Source: Augochlora pura (taxonomy: Eukaryota; Arthropoda; Insecta; Hymenoptera; Halictidae). Taken from it: a DNA stretch of 64,000 nucleotides. The stretch is from assembly GCF_028453695.1 (NCBI RefSeq), contig NC_135776.1:18130458-18194457 (forward strand). The letters are read 5' to 3'. The position numbers and the translations under genes were made by a program. Positions 50,656 to 62,429 of the stretch are shown in pieces. Each line of letters opens with the position of its first letter. The stretch's first letter is position 1. Below the pieces are notes generated by a model, which saw nothing but the letters and a program-made list of their open reading frames with translations, was not told where the DNA came from and made no database searches.

Positions 50656-51118
50656 TTAAGTATCTTGACGTAGAGAGAAATAGAGAAATAGAGAGAAAAA
50701 TATAGAGGGAAATAGAGAAGGAGAGAAATATTTAGAGAGAAATAGAGAAATAGAGAAATAGAGAGAAAAATATAGAGGGAAATAGAGAAGGAGAGAAATA
50801 TTTAGAAAAAAGTATAGAGGGAAATAGAGAAGGAGAGAAATATGTAGAGGGAAGTAGAGAAGGGGAGAAATATTTAGAGAGAAATAGAGTAATAGAGAGA
50901 AAGGGAAAAAATAAGAGAAATATAATGAGAAATAGAGAGAGAGAGCAAGAAAGAAAAAGAGAAGGAGGTAGAGAGACAAGAAAATCTCTCTTTCTCTCTT
51001 GAAAGAAAGAGAGATATAAATATATAAAGAAAGAGAAAGAGAGGGAATGATAAAGAAAGAGCGAAATAAAGAGACAGAAATAGATAAATAAAGAGAAACA
51101 GATAAAGAAAGAGACGGC
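50656..51118. repeat. Polypurine tract, about 450 bp
   Basis: Almost pure A/G on the plus strand: AGAGAGAAATAGAGAAATAG and GGGAAATAGAGAAGGAGAGA units, with a mean period near 8-10 and a larger unit near 55-60. A single short pyrimidine stretch sits at 50984-50999. The Leu/Phe/Ser minus frame is an artefact. Confidence 0.95.
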
Positions 51119-51754
51119 GTTGTATTGTTTATAGCAACGGTGCTCTATAAGCCCCGGAATTTATGAATCCTCTTACTCTGCCGCCTGTCTGTTCGTTCGC
51201 GTGTCCATTAGATGTCAAGAAGAATAATTTGGTCCGTAGATTGGAACGTAACTGCGGACATCATTGTCTAAAGTTTTGCTAGTCAGCATAATTTCCGGTG
51301 GCCGCGGACGTTGTTTTTTTTCTCTCTCTCTCTCTCTCTTTCACTCCATGATCGTTAATTTCCCCTTTTCACCTCTATTACTCTTCTTATTCTATTTCTG
51401 TGGGCCAGCGCTCGCTGAACACAAGCGCACGCTTGCTAATGGGCCTTCCATCGCTTTATGAACATTCGTTTTCTTATTCTGCGCCTCCATTTACTTTCTT
51501 AGCGCTGCCCCTTTCAACGCCAGCACGAAATTCGCGGATGGTAGGGGGCGGTGCTCGTCATTGGTTACTTTATCGCGTTAGCAGCGTTATGGACCAATCG
51601 AAGCATTTTTCTTTATTTATCTTTCTTTATTTCTCAGATATTTTTAATGTCGTTTAGCAAAATTTATAAATATGTCAAACCACTTGACATACTATTTCCT
51701 TCACAATTACTATGATTAAGAATTTTTCAATTGGTACAATTTTCTAGACAGAAT
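51119..51754. other. Mid-GC DNA with TC tract and CCAAT-like motifs
   Basis: TC tract at 51321-51341. ATTGG at 51561-51565 and CCAAT at 51594-51598 face each other near a short GC-rich stretch. It might be a promoter, but no transcript is evident. Confidence 0.4.
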
Positions 51755-52035
51755 AATAAATATTAATAATATGAACTAGAAGAACTTAAATATTAATAAC
51801 TGGAATTTCATTTATTTGAAGGCTTAAATATTAATAACAAGTACTAGAAGAATTTAAATATTGATAACTGGAATTTCAATTATTTGAATGCTTAAATATT
51901 AATAACTGGAATTTCATTTATTTGAACGCTTAATTATTAATAACAAGAACTAGAAAAACTTAAATATTAATAACTAGACTTTCATTTATTTGAACGCTTA
52001 ATTATTAATAACAAGAACTAAAATTTCATTCCAAT
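51755..52035. repeat. 68-bp tandem repeat
   Basis: TAACTGGAATTTCATTTATT-type units with anchors at 51801, 51869, 51907 and 51975. Spacing is 68, 38 (an internally shortened copy) and 68. Confidence 0.9.
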
Positions 52036-52630
52036 TTAAAAAAAAAAACAGAATCACCTCGATACTAAATAATTTATTACTATAATTTCCACGAGTCGAA
52101 CTCGTCAAAGTGCGATAAGGTGTCCGCGTCGCGTGATTTCCAAGTTTCGCAACATCCACGCTGAAAAACCTCCTCTCCAATCAGCCTCCTCCCCAGTTTC
52201 AAGGACCAAGCGGAACCCTGCCCCATCAGCCGAGAATTATTTACTCCGTATCAGCAACCGAGAAAGATACGGTTTTCACGTTGATACTACAAACTCGCGT
52301 TGGGATACCTCGCCACCGGTCCCCCCGTCCCACGGCGTCGGCTCGCGCGTTGAATCCAGTTTCATCGGAATCAATTGCCGGCGCACAATGATCCACTTAC
52401 GGTTCTGGATCCCGCGCGGCCGGCCAGATAGAGAGGAGAGCCGCCGCGGACCCGGTCGCGCCGCAGAATGAAGTGTTGCTTTCGCGGATGAAGCAGTTTA
52501 CGTTGGACAAGATATCGCTTACAGCGACAATTTAGCGCCGCTAGTTAGAATTATGCGCGAAACTGAATACTCGCGCTCATATTACGCGATAGGGCGATTT
52601 ATAGGCCAGGCGAATCCGGCGCTCTCTCTC

Positions 52631-52662
<32 letters not shown>

Positions 52663-52871
52663 GCTCTCCTCCTCCTGGCTCTTCGCCGCGAATGGGGCAC
52701 GAATTAAGTTTCTCAGCAATATGAGACGCGAATATTCAAAGTCGTAATTTCAGCATACTCTATTACGAAGTTCTCATGAACTCTAACTGGACTTCCCGTT
52801 GGTTCGTTCATCGATCATCCGGCTCGATCCCCTGGATATACCTGGTCCCATCGCGTCGCATAGCGTATCTC

Positions 52872-52910
<39 letters not shown>

Positions 52911-53140
52911 ACTCGTCGTGGGAGCTCCAAGGTGAATCGAAAAGATCGGCGGACCTCCGTCACGGATTAGGCGAAACGTGGGTGATAATATGTTCGTTTT
53001 TCGAGACGCCGGACCGCGTTAATTTGCATCGAACGTACGCGAACCGTTCCGAGGCTTGTAATTAACGCTTCACCGCTTGCGAGGCGGCTTTGTAAATCGA
53101 TTGACACGGCGACCAATTATTCGTCGTTTGCCGAGGACAT
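52036..53140. other. GC-rich island with two TC tracts; no gene supported
   Basis: TC tracts at 52622-52664 and 52873-52907 within CpG-rich DNA. All frames crossing the tracts show Leu-Ser runs and are artefacts. Confidence 0.55.
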
Positions 53141-53144
53141 GGAA

Positions 53145-53470
53145 TAAAATGGGATAAAATTGTATGTGATGTAATGAGATAAAATGTGTGAGATGTAATG
53201 GTGATAGGATGAAATATAATATATAAGATATCTTAATATCATTATATCTTATATAATAAAATATAATATTTTATATAATAAGAAAAAATGTATTATATAA
53301 TAAGATAAAATGTATAAGATATAATGACAATAAAATAACGTGGAATATATAAGATATCTTGTTATCATTATATCTAATTCATTATATTTTATCTTATTGT
53401 CATATAACGATAATAAAATAAAATATGATATAATAAGATAAAAATAATATAATAAGGTAAGACAAGATAA
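53145..53470. repeat. GATAAAATGTATAAGATATAATG-like array
   Basis: Irregular repeats of AAGATAAAATGTAT and GATATCTTRTTATCATTATAT, including inverted copies around 53225-53250 and 53348-53370 that can form hairpins. Confidence 0.8.
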
Positions 53471-53499
53471 TATTAAATAAGATAAAAGTGTTATATTGT

Positions 53500-53900
53500 A
53501 CTACTGGAAGCTCAAATATAATTATGTATTTTTCTAAATATTAGATATTTAAATATTTCGTGATTAATAAAATAAATAAGATGAAAATAGAAACTAAAAA
53601 TTTAAAATCAAGCTATATTATATGCTTCAATATTATTATATATTTTTTTATGTATCAGATACCTCTCGTGATTGATAAAATGAATAAAATAAAAATAGAA
53701 AGTAAAATTTAACATTGAGCTATATTATATGCTTCAATATTATTATATATTTTTTTATGTATCAGATACCTCTCGTGATTGATAAAATGAATAAAATAAA
53801 AATAGAAAGTAAAATTTAACATTGAGCTACTGTAAGTTCCAATATTATTGTATATTACATGAACATATCATATATGATTATAATTTCTTAAATATTAGAT
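53500..53900. repeat. 107-bp satellite, T3-related, cut by a gap
   Basis: Copies begin near 53500 (diverged), 53607, 53714 and 53821. The middle two are nearly identical over 107 bases, marked by ATGTATCAGATACCTCTCGT. The last copy runs into the N gap at 53901. The unit matches the interior of T3 (TTATTAATCGCGAAAGATAT read on the other strand). Confidence 0.9.
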
Positions 53901-54000
53901 NNNNNNNNNNNNNNNNNNNNNNNNNNNNNNNNNNNNNNNNNNNNNNNNNNNNNNNNNNNNNNNNNNNNNNNNNNNNNNNNNNNNNNNNNNNNNNNNNNNN
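53901..54000. other. Assembly gap (100 N) at the satellite edge
   Basis: Exactly 100 unknown bases directly after the 107-bp array, so the array may be longer than shown. Confidence 0.99.
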
Positions 54001-54217
54001 GTGGGAAGTCGAAGTTAGTTCTGCCACATCATTGTTATATTATAATCTTTTTTTATTATATAATTTTTATATGTCAAGGTTATTATAATGTCTTTGATAA
54101 TATAATTATTATTCGTTAAGGTTATGTCAAGGGTTACATAATAATATTATTATTAAATATATACATATATATTTATATATATGAAAACGTATATATATAT
54201 ATATATATATACATAAA
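54001..54217. other. AT-rich DNA with TA microsatellite
   Basis: (AT)n at about 54190-54210. No gene. Confidence 0.7.
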
Positions 54218-54221
54218 TTAA

Positions 54222-54461
54222 CCCTTTGCACTCGGAGCCATTTTAACTGTAAATCTGAAATAATTGTTCTGGTTCCTGGTATTTCCATTCTATTTAACAA
54301 AATCAATTTTTATGCATACAAAATTTATTCTTGTGACTCCTACCAACAGTTTTACTGCTTGTCAATTTTTTAAATCTAAACCTTATTGTTGCAAAAATTA
54401 TTTTGGAATGAAATAGAATAATTTTAGTGGTGCCTTAGAGTCATCACTCGAGTGCAAAGGG
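54222..54461. mobile_element. T1: TTAA-flanked MITE, complete reference copy
   Basis: 240 bp between TTAA at 54218-54221 and 54462-54465. The left end is CCCTTTGCACTCGGAGCC; the right end, inverted, is CCCTTTGCACTCGAGTG. Thirteen terminal bases are a perfect inverted repeat, after which the ends differ, so the element has a fixed left and right. It has no coding capacity. CCC ends with TTAA duplications fit piggyBac-type transposition. Confidence 0.9.
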
Positions 54462-54465
54462 TTAA

Positions 54466-55088
54466 ATAAATAAAATTCTATAATATCTATATATAAATCA
54501 TATATATAAAATTCTATTATACACATATCTAAATTATATACATAAAATTATACTATATCATGTGCATATATAAATTGTATATATAAAATTATAAAATTGC
54601 CAGTAGTAGGCACTTTATCCCTCACATAAGACATCCCCGAACCTCGAATAAAATCCCCGTGCCATCGATCTTAATTGAAATTAAGAAACGAAATTATTTG
54701 GCTATTTATCGGCGCATAACTCGGCCCGGCCAGTCAATCTGATAATTGGAGGCGGTTCGGCCATCGCTCGTACGCGAGCGATCCACGGCTCTCTCAATCC
54801 GAGCCGGACGGCGGCGGTTCGCTCGCGTACCATGCGGACTGTGAAGTTAGAGAGCCGGTTTCGCGCATTGCTACCGTACTAAAATATTGTTCGCCGTGGG
54901 TGGCTTTATGGGGTTCGCTGATGTAAGGCCCCTTCCGATTCCTTCTCTTGTCAGATGCAAACTTATTGATAGTTCCAGCGTAGTCTCTACCGGCCTCGCG
55001 CTCGCGCGCGCGCGAGGTATCTGGCTGGTATGCCGCGGGTATCGTCAGCAGCCACACCGGCCGGCTCTCTTCGGGTTATGTTCGAGAG

Positions 55089-55131
<43 letters not shown>

Positions 55132-55640
55132 CTCCGCCACGGTATGGCGGAGAAACGAAAAAATAAAAAGGAACGGGGAAAAAAGAAGAGAAGCGCGGCG
55201 CGGTTCGCGAGCACAGAGTTGCGAGAGTTTTGCAACGGCCAAATTGAATTTATACCCTCGGCCCTCTCTAGCACCTACCTACCTACCTACCCGTCCTTCG
55301 GGCCTCTGACGCGCGGGAGACTGGCCTCCAATGGCGCCCGGGGTCCGTTGACTCGACTCGGCGCTGTTCGCGGTCCGCTGCCGGTCGCGCGGGCTCCGCG
55401 ATTCGCTTTCCAGACGTCTCAGTCGGTACGCATCCGGAAGCAGAGGTTGCAGACGTGTTTCTAACGCTAGAATGTTGCGCGCCGATGCAAATTACCCACG
55501 CCGGAGTTTTTCGAACGTCTTCCCGAACGGTCGAACCGCGAGCGTCGCGGGCCACGGGTGGCTGATTTATACGGCAAGGTCGGATATTTAACACCTGCTT
55601 CGGAGCGTCCATGATTCATTGGTTATGATCTGTTGGGAAA
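54466..55640. other. AT-rich DNA, then GC-rich island with TC tract
   Basis: CpG-rich from about 54710 to 55620. Includes a GC run (54999-55012), a TC tract (55096-55130) and a short ACCT repeat (55271-55289). Frames crossing these are artefacts; no exon supported. Confidence 0.5.
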
Positions 55641-57179
55641 GGTTATGGTTTCTGTCGGGTGCGTCGCGCCGTGGATTACGTTTCGGGGTATTTTAAAATT
55701 TCGCGAAGGGAAGACTTTGATATTTATTGGAACAGCGAGATGGAATATTTGTTTCCTTTTTTTAATTTTCCATGGTCGATCACACGTTCTACTCGGCACG
55801 AAGTTTTTAGCAAACTGTAGTACTTATGGTTGATAGTGTGTTATGATGGTGTAAGGGGTGGAAAGTCTGAGATAATATTTTATTTTGCAATTAATTTCTA
55901 ATGGTGCAATATAATTACTCAAAAGCAGAGTTCTTAAATCCGTTAATTATGCTGGAACAAAATTCAATATTATAATATGATATAAATAAAATGGTTTGTT
56001 ATTTTTAAATTTAAATTTTAAATTATGCTAACTATTAAATTGAAGGAAGCAATTATTTTTGGGCGCACATAATATCGATAGATTTTAAAAATAAATGTTA
56101 TTAATATTCAATAATTCTTCGTCACTTGAGTGATAATATAGCGTTACCTTAACCTATATTCACGCAATAGTAATTTTATAAAGTGAATTGTATGAAACTT
56201 AGCATCCAATTATGGAAAACAATTTATGCATTTTAAGAGTTAAGTTATTTATAAATTGATAACGTTCAGTTATGTTTCTCAACTCTGCATTAAATGATAA
56301 ATAATAGTTTCTAAGAATAAAAAAGATGATTCACATTAATCATATGCTTCTATTTAGTTGAATATTTAAATATTGAGAACAGGAGTCAAGAGAACAAAAT
56401 TATATTTCGACTTAAAAGAACGGAATAACATTTATATTTATCAAATATTTCCTACAAATTTCCACCATGTGCTAGACTCGTCGAAATATGAAAAAGGGTT
56501 AAATAGAAAAATTTATACTAAGTAAAGGCCTGCTTCGATAAAATTCATTAAACGGTACACAATTGTTACAAATTATCAATCACAACTACCAAACAATTCT
56601 ATTTAATTTATAAAAATCGTCATTAGTCGTACTAAAAATTTCTGGCAACCAAAAAGAAAATATAGACACGTAGAACAATATAAAATCGTGGTAGCACAAT
56701 AGTCCGTTCGTTAGAGCACGCGACGGATGCGCGAAACTGTCAGTTTCCTCGTAAACGGGGCTCGAGCTCTCGGCGAACAAGTGACAGTAAATTTGTCGGC
56801 GATGCAAAAGGGTTCCACGCGGCAGCTCCTCATAAACGTAGAAACCGCATTCCATAACTATTAATCACGGTAGACAGATTACGGTGCCCCGCCCTCGGTT
56901 AAGTGCTTAATTCCCGAAGAAAAAGAGGGTCCACCGTCGTCGCCGGCGCGTTCGCTCTGATTAAAATCACCGTGGCTAATAGCACCGATTACCGTAACCT
57001 GTAACGTTGTTATAATTACAACTCCTAAAATACAACAGTCGCGCCGACGATGTCCTTACGATGTCCTTACTCGCGGCCCGTGAATCATCGCCCCTCCCTT
57101 TCTCTCTCTCTCCTTTTTTTCGTTCAACCGGGCCGCTTGATAAATGCCGCGAAATTTGCATAGCCGAACTTGTAATCTT
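55641..57179. other. Non-coding DNA, mostly AT-rich
   Basis: A GC-richer patch at 56690-57180 has open frames without domains. Nothing else recognised. Confidence 0.5.
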
Positions 57180-57275
57180 TACAGTCAGTCCCATAAGTAT
57201 TCGCACCCTCATTGCTCGTAAAAGAAATCTGTTACAATCGAGGGGTGCGCGTAAAATTCTGTAATAAACTATTTA
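57180..57275 (+). mobile_element. M2 element, left end
   Basis: From the TA at 57180: TACAGTCAGTCCCATAAGTA, then TTCGCACCCTCATTGC, then AAAGAAATCTGTTACAATCG. It aligns over about 90 bases with the M2 end at 43836 (opposite orientation). The right end was not found; T4 begins ten bases on. Confidence 0.75.
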
Positions 57276-57285
57276 ATTCAATTAA

Positions 57286-57502
57286 CACGTTGACCAAATA
57301 TGGGTGACACTAATTTTTTACCAATCTTGAAAATTCATTTTTATTGTAATATATTTGAAGGAATTGAATTTGACTAGAATGTTTCAAAAGAGTTCTAATA
57401 CCACCCCTAATGATAAATATTAACTTTCTAGCTTCGCTTTAATTATTTAAATTGTTTTAACTGTGCGAGTATTTTAGTGGTCGATTGCCGGCAGTCAACG
57501 TG
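57286..57502. mobile_element. T4: TTAA-flanked MITE, complete
   Basis: 217 bp between TTAA at 57282-57285 and 57503-57506. Ends are CACGTTGACCAAATATGGG and, inverted, CACGTTGACTGCCGGC, with nine perfect terminal bases. The interior is AT-rich and non-coding. A fragment of the left part is at 29592-29690. Confidence 0.8.
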
Positions 57503-57589
57503 TTAAATAATAATTTCCTATTAGTTTTCACGTGTTGTTATACCACTGCCAACCACGAACACGAGTCATCTGGTCGTAAAATTTTTCGT

Positions 57590-57689
57590 TTCTATTTTGA
57601 TTTTATTTATCTTATTAATCGCGAAAGGTATTTAATATTGAAAAATTTATATAACAATATTGAAGCTTTTAGGTTATAATATTGAAACT
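57590..57689 (+). mobile_element. T3-derived fragment
   Basis: TTATTAATCGCGAAAGGTAT followed by ACAATATTGAAGCTTTTAGG matches the T3 interior at 20220-20300. Ends are missing; it abuts the T1 copy. Confidence 0.65.
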
Positions 57690-57827
57690 TACAGGTCGAA
57701 CTGTTAGTACGAATCACAAGAATCAATCACGTATGCATAAAATGCACTTTGTTATATAACCTGGAAATATTAGAAGCCAGAGAAATGATGTTAGATTTGC
57801 TGTTCAAACGACTTCGAGTGCAAAGGG
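57690..57827 (+). mobile_element. T1 family copy, left-truncated
   Basis: GAACTGTTAGTACGAATCAC, ATGCATAAAATGCACTTTG and the end GACTTCGAGTGCAAAGGG follow the right half of T1. The flanking TTAA is lost (TGAA). Confidence 0.75.
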
Positions 57828-58103
57828 TGAATTCGAGAGTTTCGACTTCGTTCGATGCCTGCGAAGAGGTAATACACTCGTCGCCGAACAATGCCGATCC
57901 GCGAACGGACGAAACGAATGTACGATTCCCGTGCAGGTATCGACCGCTCGTAACAAGTACACACCCGTAAGAATTTCACCTCGTTCCACATCGTACACGG
58001 TTGAGGTTAGGTCAGGGAGTCGATTAATCCGGCGCCGGTGAAGGAAAAAGAAAAAGATCGATTTCCTAGAAGCGCATCCCGCAACCCCGGCCGCGCGCGA
58101 GGG

Positions 58104-58153
<50 letters not shown>

Positions 58154-58695
58154 AGGGACGCTCGGTGAGCGCGCGCGCGCGCGATCTTGCTCGGTGAACG
58201 AAATAAAACGATCGGCGGCGGCGTATAAATTATTTAAGAAACTCTATCGCGGCATCGCGTAATGGCCGATCATAAATTACGCGCGGCTGCGAAAATACGG
58301 GCGTAGCCATAAAAATCGGTGCGTCCACGGCCAACGGGGACCTCTATTCCTTTTGCCTAATCGGCCGACGGTCGTTTATCATCGACCGAGAGGGCCCGCG
58401 TCGGATAAAACAGATATTGCTTGTCACGTTTCCTTTGCCCGCGTGATTCGCTTGTCACGCGACCGTCGCTCGACTGTCGCGGGGATTCTAGCCGGTTCAA
58501 TGCGCCCGCGCCGGGACGTCGGCGCATGCGTTATTTCTCGGGGACTCGCGATCGGCTCCAATTAATTTTGATCGGGCAGACCGCTCAGAGTCGACCGGTG
58601 CCCATCGCGATGCGATTTCATTCGCATTCCTGTCGATCGAAGGTATTATGTCGATATAAGGTAGCCGCATGCGAAATGTAGCGTATATTGAAAAT
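57828..58695. other. GC-rich island with a long GA tract
   Basis: (GA)n at about 58105-58152 followed by a CG run at 58169-58181. Frames through the tract show Glu-Arg runs and are not genes. Confidence 0.55.
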
Positions 58696-58699
58696 TTAA

Positions 58700-58760
58700 C
58701 CCTTTCCACTCGGTTATCTCAGGGGATGTGCGCGATTCTAGTATAACGCTAGACATTAAA
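58700..58760 (+). mobile_element. Possible T1-like end
   Basis: TTAA at 58696-58699 followed by CCCTTTCCACTCGGTTATC, one mismatch from the T1 terminus. The sequence beyond does not clearly match T1 and no right end was found. Confidence 0.4.
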
Positions 58761-60090
58761 CTTCATCAGCGAGTAAGAAGAATCGGCTTATACCAAAGTA
58801 ACCTTTTTCGAAATATCTCCGATGACAACAAATCAGAATATGGTAGAATTACTCGGATATATAATTATATAAAATGTATAATGATCGGTTGAAAAGTGAT
58901 TTTCGAGAACAGAGATTAATGTCAATATATATATATATAATATGTTTTCGATTTTTTTTCTTCTTGGGTGTAGGGTTAAGGAAACGCCAATGGATTCGTC
59001 TAAAATTAGAGGTTATTAAATTTTTTTACATGATTTTCCCCTTTTTCCTAACCCTATTTACAACTTATATACTAACCTAAAATTAGAGAATCACCAATTT
59101 CTGCTTTCCTCAGTTTTCGTGTCGCACAGTGGAGGTTAGAAATTACTTTTCCAAGTTCTTCCGCGCCAGTGGCGCCGCTCCTCGCGCGTCCGACCCTTAG
59201 CGGCGCGTACACGAAGCTTTCATATATTAAAGTCAATTATAAAAATACTTCTCGCGTTATTAATATACACGTGTTGTGCCATTTCTTGTGTCATTGAAAT
59301 CACCGGTCGGTTACAAAATAAAACGCTCTTGAAACGGTTTCAATAAAAATGCCCCGTCGTCGATGCATTCAATTTTTCAATTTTACACCCGGAGCGAGCG
59401 TTCTCGTTGGGCGTACGCATCAGCTGCTAAACGAAGCTTTGTCCTGGCATGCGTACAATGGGTTTAGAAAGCCTCTCCCATACATCATTCAATCATCCTT
59501 CATGCTTATACGCGAGCCAAGTGTGGGCGGACCAGTAAATCAATAAAATCTTCTCTCGTACATTTGCGCGAATCACTATATCTTCTACTCTCTTCGTTTC
59601 AGAGTTAGCAGCTCGCCTTGCGATTACCATAGCCATTCCATCTGCCCGGTTCCGGTGATCTCAGAAGGTGGAAACAATGTTTTATGCAATATACTTTATT
59701 ATTACATATATTACATTGTTACGTTGTGTGCTCGAAAAATTATTCCACGTCACACTGATTCCATCAATGATTTTTAATGGAAAATAAAATGGCAAAATAG
59801 CCCACGGGGGGATTTATAATATTATTGACGGAAAGGATTCTTTTAAATAATAAACGTCAAGAAACAATCGATTTATTAATGCGAGAATTTCTTGAAATAT
59901 TCGTGCTCTATTCGTACCAAAATAGTGTTGATCAAAAAATAATCTAATCAATGTTTAACAATTGCAACTGTCATATTATAACATATTCTAAATTATCATA
60001 AATTACTTGTACTATAAATTACATTACAAATCATCATAGAACAATTACAATAACTAATTAGTAACAATCGTTAATAATCAATCACATTAC
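58761..60090. other. Non-coding DNA with mid-GC patch
   Basis: The patch at 59110-59660 includes a strong splice-acceptor-like tract ending AG at 59601-59602 (see findings) and a 65-codon frame at 59349-59546 without known domain. No gene called. Confidence 0.4.
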
Positions 60091-60106
60091 CTTTTGCCCA
60101 ACTCTG
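60091..60106 (-). mobile_element. H1 hAT-like terminus
   Basis: Inverted, it reads CAGAGTTGGGCAAAAG, close to the H1 start at 19674. The preceding TAATCACATTACC resembles H1 subterminal sequence. Only this end is visible. Confidence 0.5.
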
Positions 60107-60139
60107 CTTTACTATATGATTTGCACTGTCGTTGATAAA

Positions 60140-60570
60140 TAAATTCGTCGATAAATTGATATTTAAATCGTAGATAAATCGACATTGAAATCGTATATAA
60201 ATTACTATAAAAATCGTAGTTAAATCGCTATAAAAATCGTAGATATATTGCTATAAAAATCGTAGATAAATTACTATAAAAATCGTAAATAAATCAATAT
60301 TTAAGTCGTAAATAAATCAATATTTAAATCGTAGTTAAATTAATATAAAAATCGTAGATAAATTGATATTTAAATCGTAGAAGAATCGGTATTTAAATCG
60401 TAGAAAAATCGATATTTAAATTATAAAAAAATCGCTATTTAAATCATAGAAAAATCGCTATTTAAATCGTAGATATTTTGCTATAAAAATCGTAGATATT
60501 TTGCTATAAAAATCGTAGATATTTTGCTATAAAAATCGTAGATAAATAGCTATAAAAATCGCAGATAACT
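60140..60570. repeat. 23-bp minisatellite (AAATCGTAGATAAATTGATAT-like)
   Basis: About 18 copies. The anchor CGTAG recurs at 60491, 60514 and 60537, a 23-base period; earlier copies vary from 20 to 23. Confidence 0.95.
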
Positions 60571-61110
60571 CGACGAATTCGAATTAACCACGGCACAAAG
60601 AAAGAGAACAATGAGATAAATCCCTGGGGGGGGACGATCGGCGTCGCTTATTTTCGAAATTTATATCTCGGCGCTGTGGCCGTTTAATCATATTCCAGCA
60701 TTCCGGGAATCGCCTTCATTAGTGCGCCATTTATTCCGCATTAATCGCGGGGAAACGCCGTAGACCGATAATCCCCGTGCCGCGTTCACTTCTACGCCCG
60801 AGCCGTTCTTGCCCGGGTTACAAACGAGTCAATTAACCTTAATTACCGCGTAATCGTTTTAACTATGTCCCTATACGCGGCTCATTTCTTTATGCACTGG
60901 CGCGTACACGTGCAAACTAATTATTCCCGGGACGCACCGAATAAACGATAATTTCAAGGAAGGCGCGACGGTCGCCGCGTCGCGCACCAAAGATGGCCGA
61001 CGGGAATTCTGTCGGGAACGGCATTACGATCCTCCTTTGCACGGTTTATAATAGCCGGCGATTGTCAACGGTTCCGCTGGACGCGATCTTTCGCATTTCG
61101 CATATATCAA
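60571..61110. other. GC-rich non-coding DNA
   Basis: No exon or RNA recognised. Confidence 0.5.
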
Positions 61111-61285
61111 CCCTTTGCAGTCATTTTAACTGTAAATCCAAAATATATCTTTAGACTTACAGCGTTTCCATTTTAACGTTTCCATATAACGTGGAGCATT
61201 TTATAGGTTATAAAATTGAACTCGATGACTTATGAGACAGATAATAGTTCTTTTTTTAAATATTACAATAAACAGATCGCCACAG
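61111..61285 (+). mobile_element. T1 family copy, right-truncated
   Basis: CCCTTTGCAGTCATTTTAAC followed by TGTAAATCCAAAATATAT follows the T1 left half (54222 on) with a small deletion. The flank is TCAA and no right terminus is present. Confidence 0.7.
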
Positions 61286-61932
61286 TTAACCGGTTAATCT
61301 TTCGTCCGCTCCCGTACGCGGGAATCGTTCCAAAAGGGCGACAGACGGCCGCGCATACTTCTGAAATCCGTTCGCGAACGCGCCGAGAACGGCGTCGCCG
61401 ACCTATTTCCTCTCGCGCGCGTCGAGCCTCGTCGATATTCCTCCGGCCAGCCATCCTTCGCGCGATTTTCCTTCGCGCGCGCGCGCGCGCTCTCTGCCGT
61501 CCCGAATTTCCACAGAGCGCGATCTGAATTCCACGAGCGGCCGGGATTCTCGATAGACCGGCCGGCCTTTCCCTTTTCAAATCACTGTGATTCTACGAAA
61601 GTAGAAATCTCGACGGGCCGTGGGCTAACCGTTCCACTTTCCAACGATTTATCGAGCCCGGCCAACGATCTTCGGTAATAAGCCTCGCCGCCGTCGCGGC
61701 TCACCTTTAGCGGATCGATCACGTAATTTCGCATTGTCGTTTCGTAGCCGCCGTCCTCTCCGTTGACCGCTTTTTTCGACGATGTGGAGAAACACGCGCT
61801 CGCTTCTACGCGCAGAGGCCCGTTACACCAGCCGTGACATCGATGGACGGCGCGCGCGCGTGCGACATCCTTTTTTTCATCGAGGGACGCTCGGTCGGCT
61901 GTCCGAGGATCGTCGACGATTTGGGGAAGGTG
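61286..61932. other. GC-rich island with CG tract
   Basis: A CG run at about 61475-61490 and another near 61849-61861. Arg-rich frames on both strands (61216-61580) are chance translations. Confidence 0.55.
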
Positions 61933-61936
61933 TTAA

Positions 61937-62429
61937 CCCTTAAATGCATAGAGTCCCGAAAATGAATCAATAACTTTTTGCGCGGATACCCGACAACAGT
62001 TTTGATATCGATACATTTGGCTGAATGGCAGTGATTCCTTTGTCCATTGACTTATCAAAAATTAACTAAAATAATGACATTTGACTTCAATATTTGTATC
62101 TTTCTGACGTTATACCAATTGGCGCGCATTTTTGATTGCGGGTTCATTTACGTACTTTTGGAAGTGGATTATTTAGAAATATTTTGGTGTATTCGTTAAA
62201 CAAAAAATATTTTCTAAAGGTAAGGCTCTTATTTATTAATTTGCTAGTACTAAAGAATTTTTATGTCTATTTTGAATAGTGTACCAGAAATGAATCATTA
62301 ATATTTTTCAATAGAAACCCTATAAGATATGACTTATAATTTTTTTTAATATTTTTCCCGATTTCCACTCATTTGAAATATTGTAACCCTAATTTTTAAA
62401 TAAAATTCATTAATTCATGCATTTAAGGG
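61937..62429. mobile_element. T2: TTAA-flanked MITE, complete
   Basis: 493 bp between TTAA at 61933-61936 and 62430-62433. Ends are CCCTTAAATGCATAGAGTC and, inverted, CCCTTAAATGCATGAATTA; the first 13 bases are a perfect inverted repeat. The interior is AT-rich and lacks a transposase frame. It shares only the CCCTT start with T1. Confidence 0.85.
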
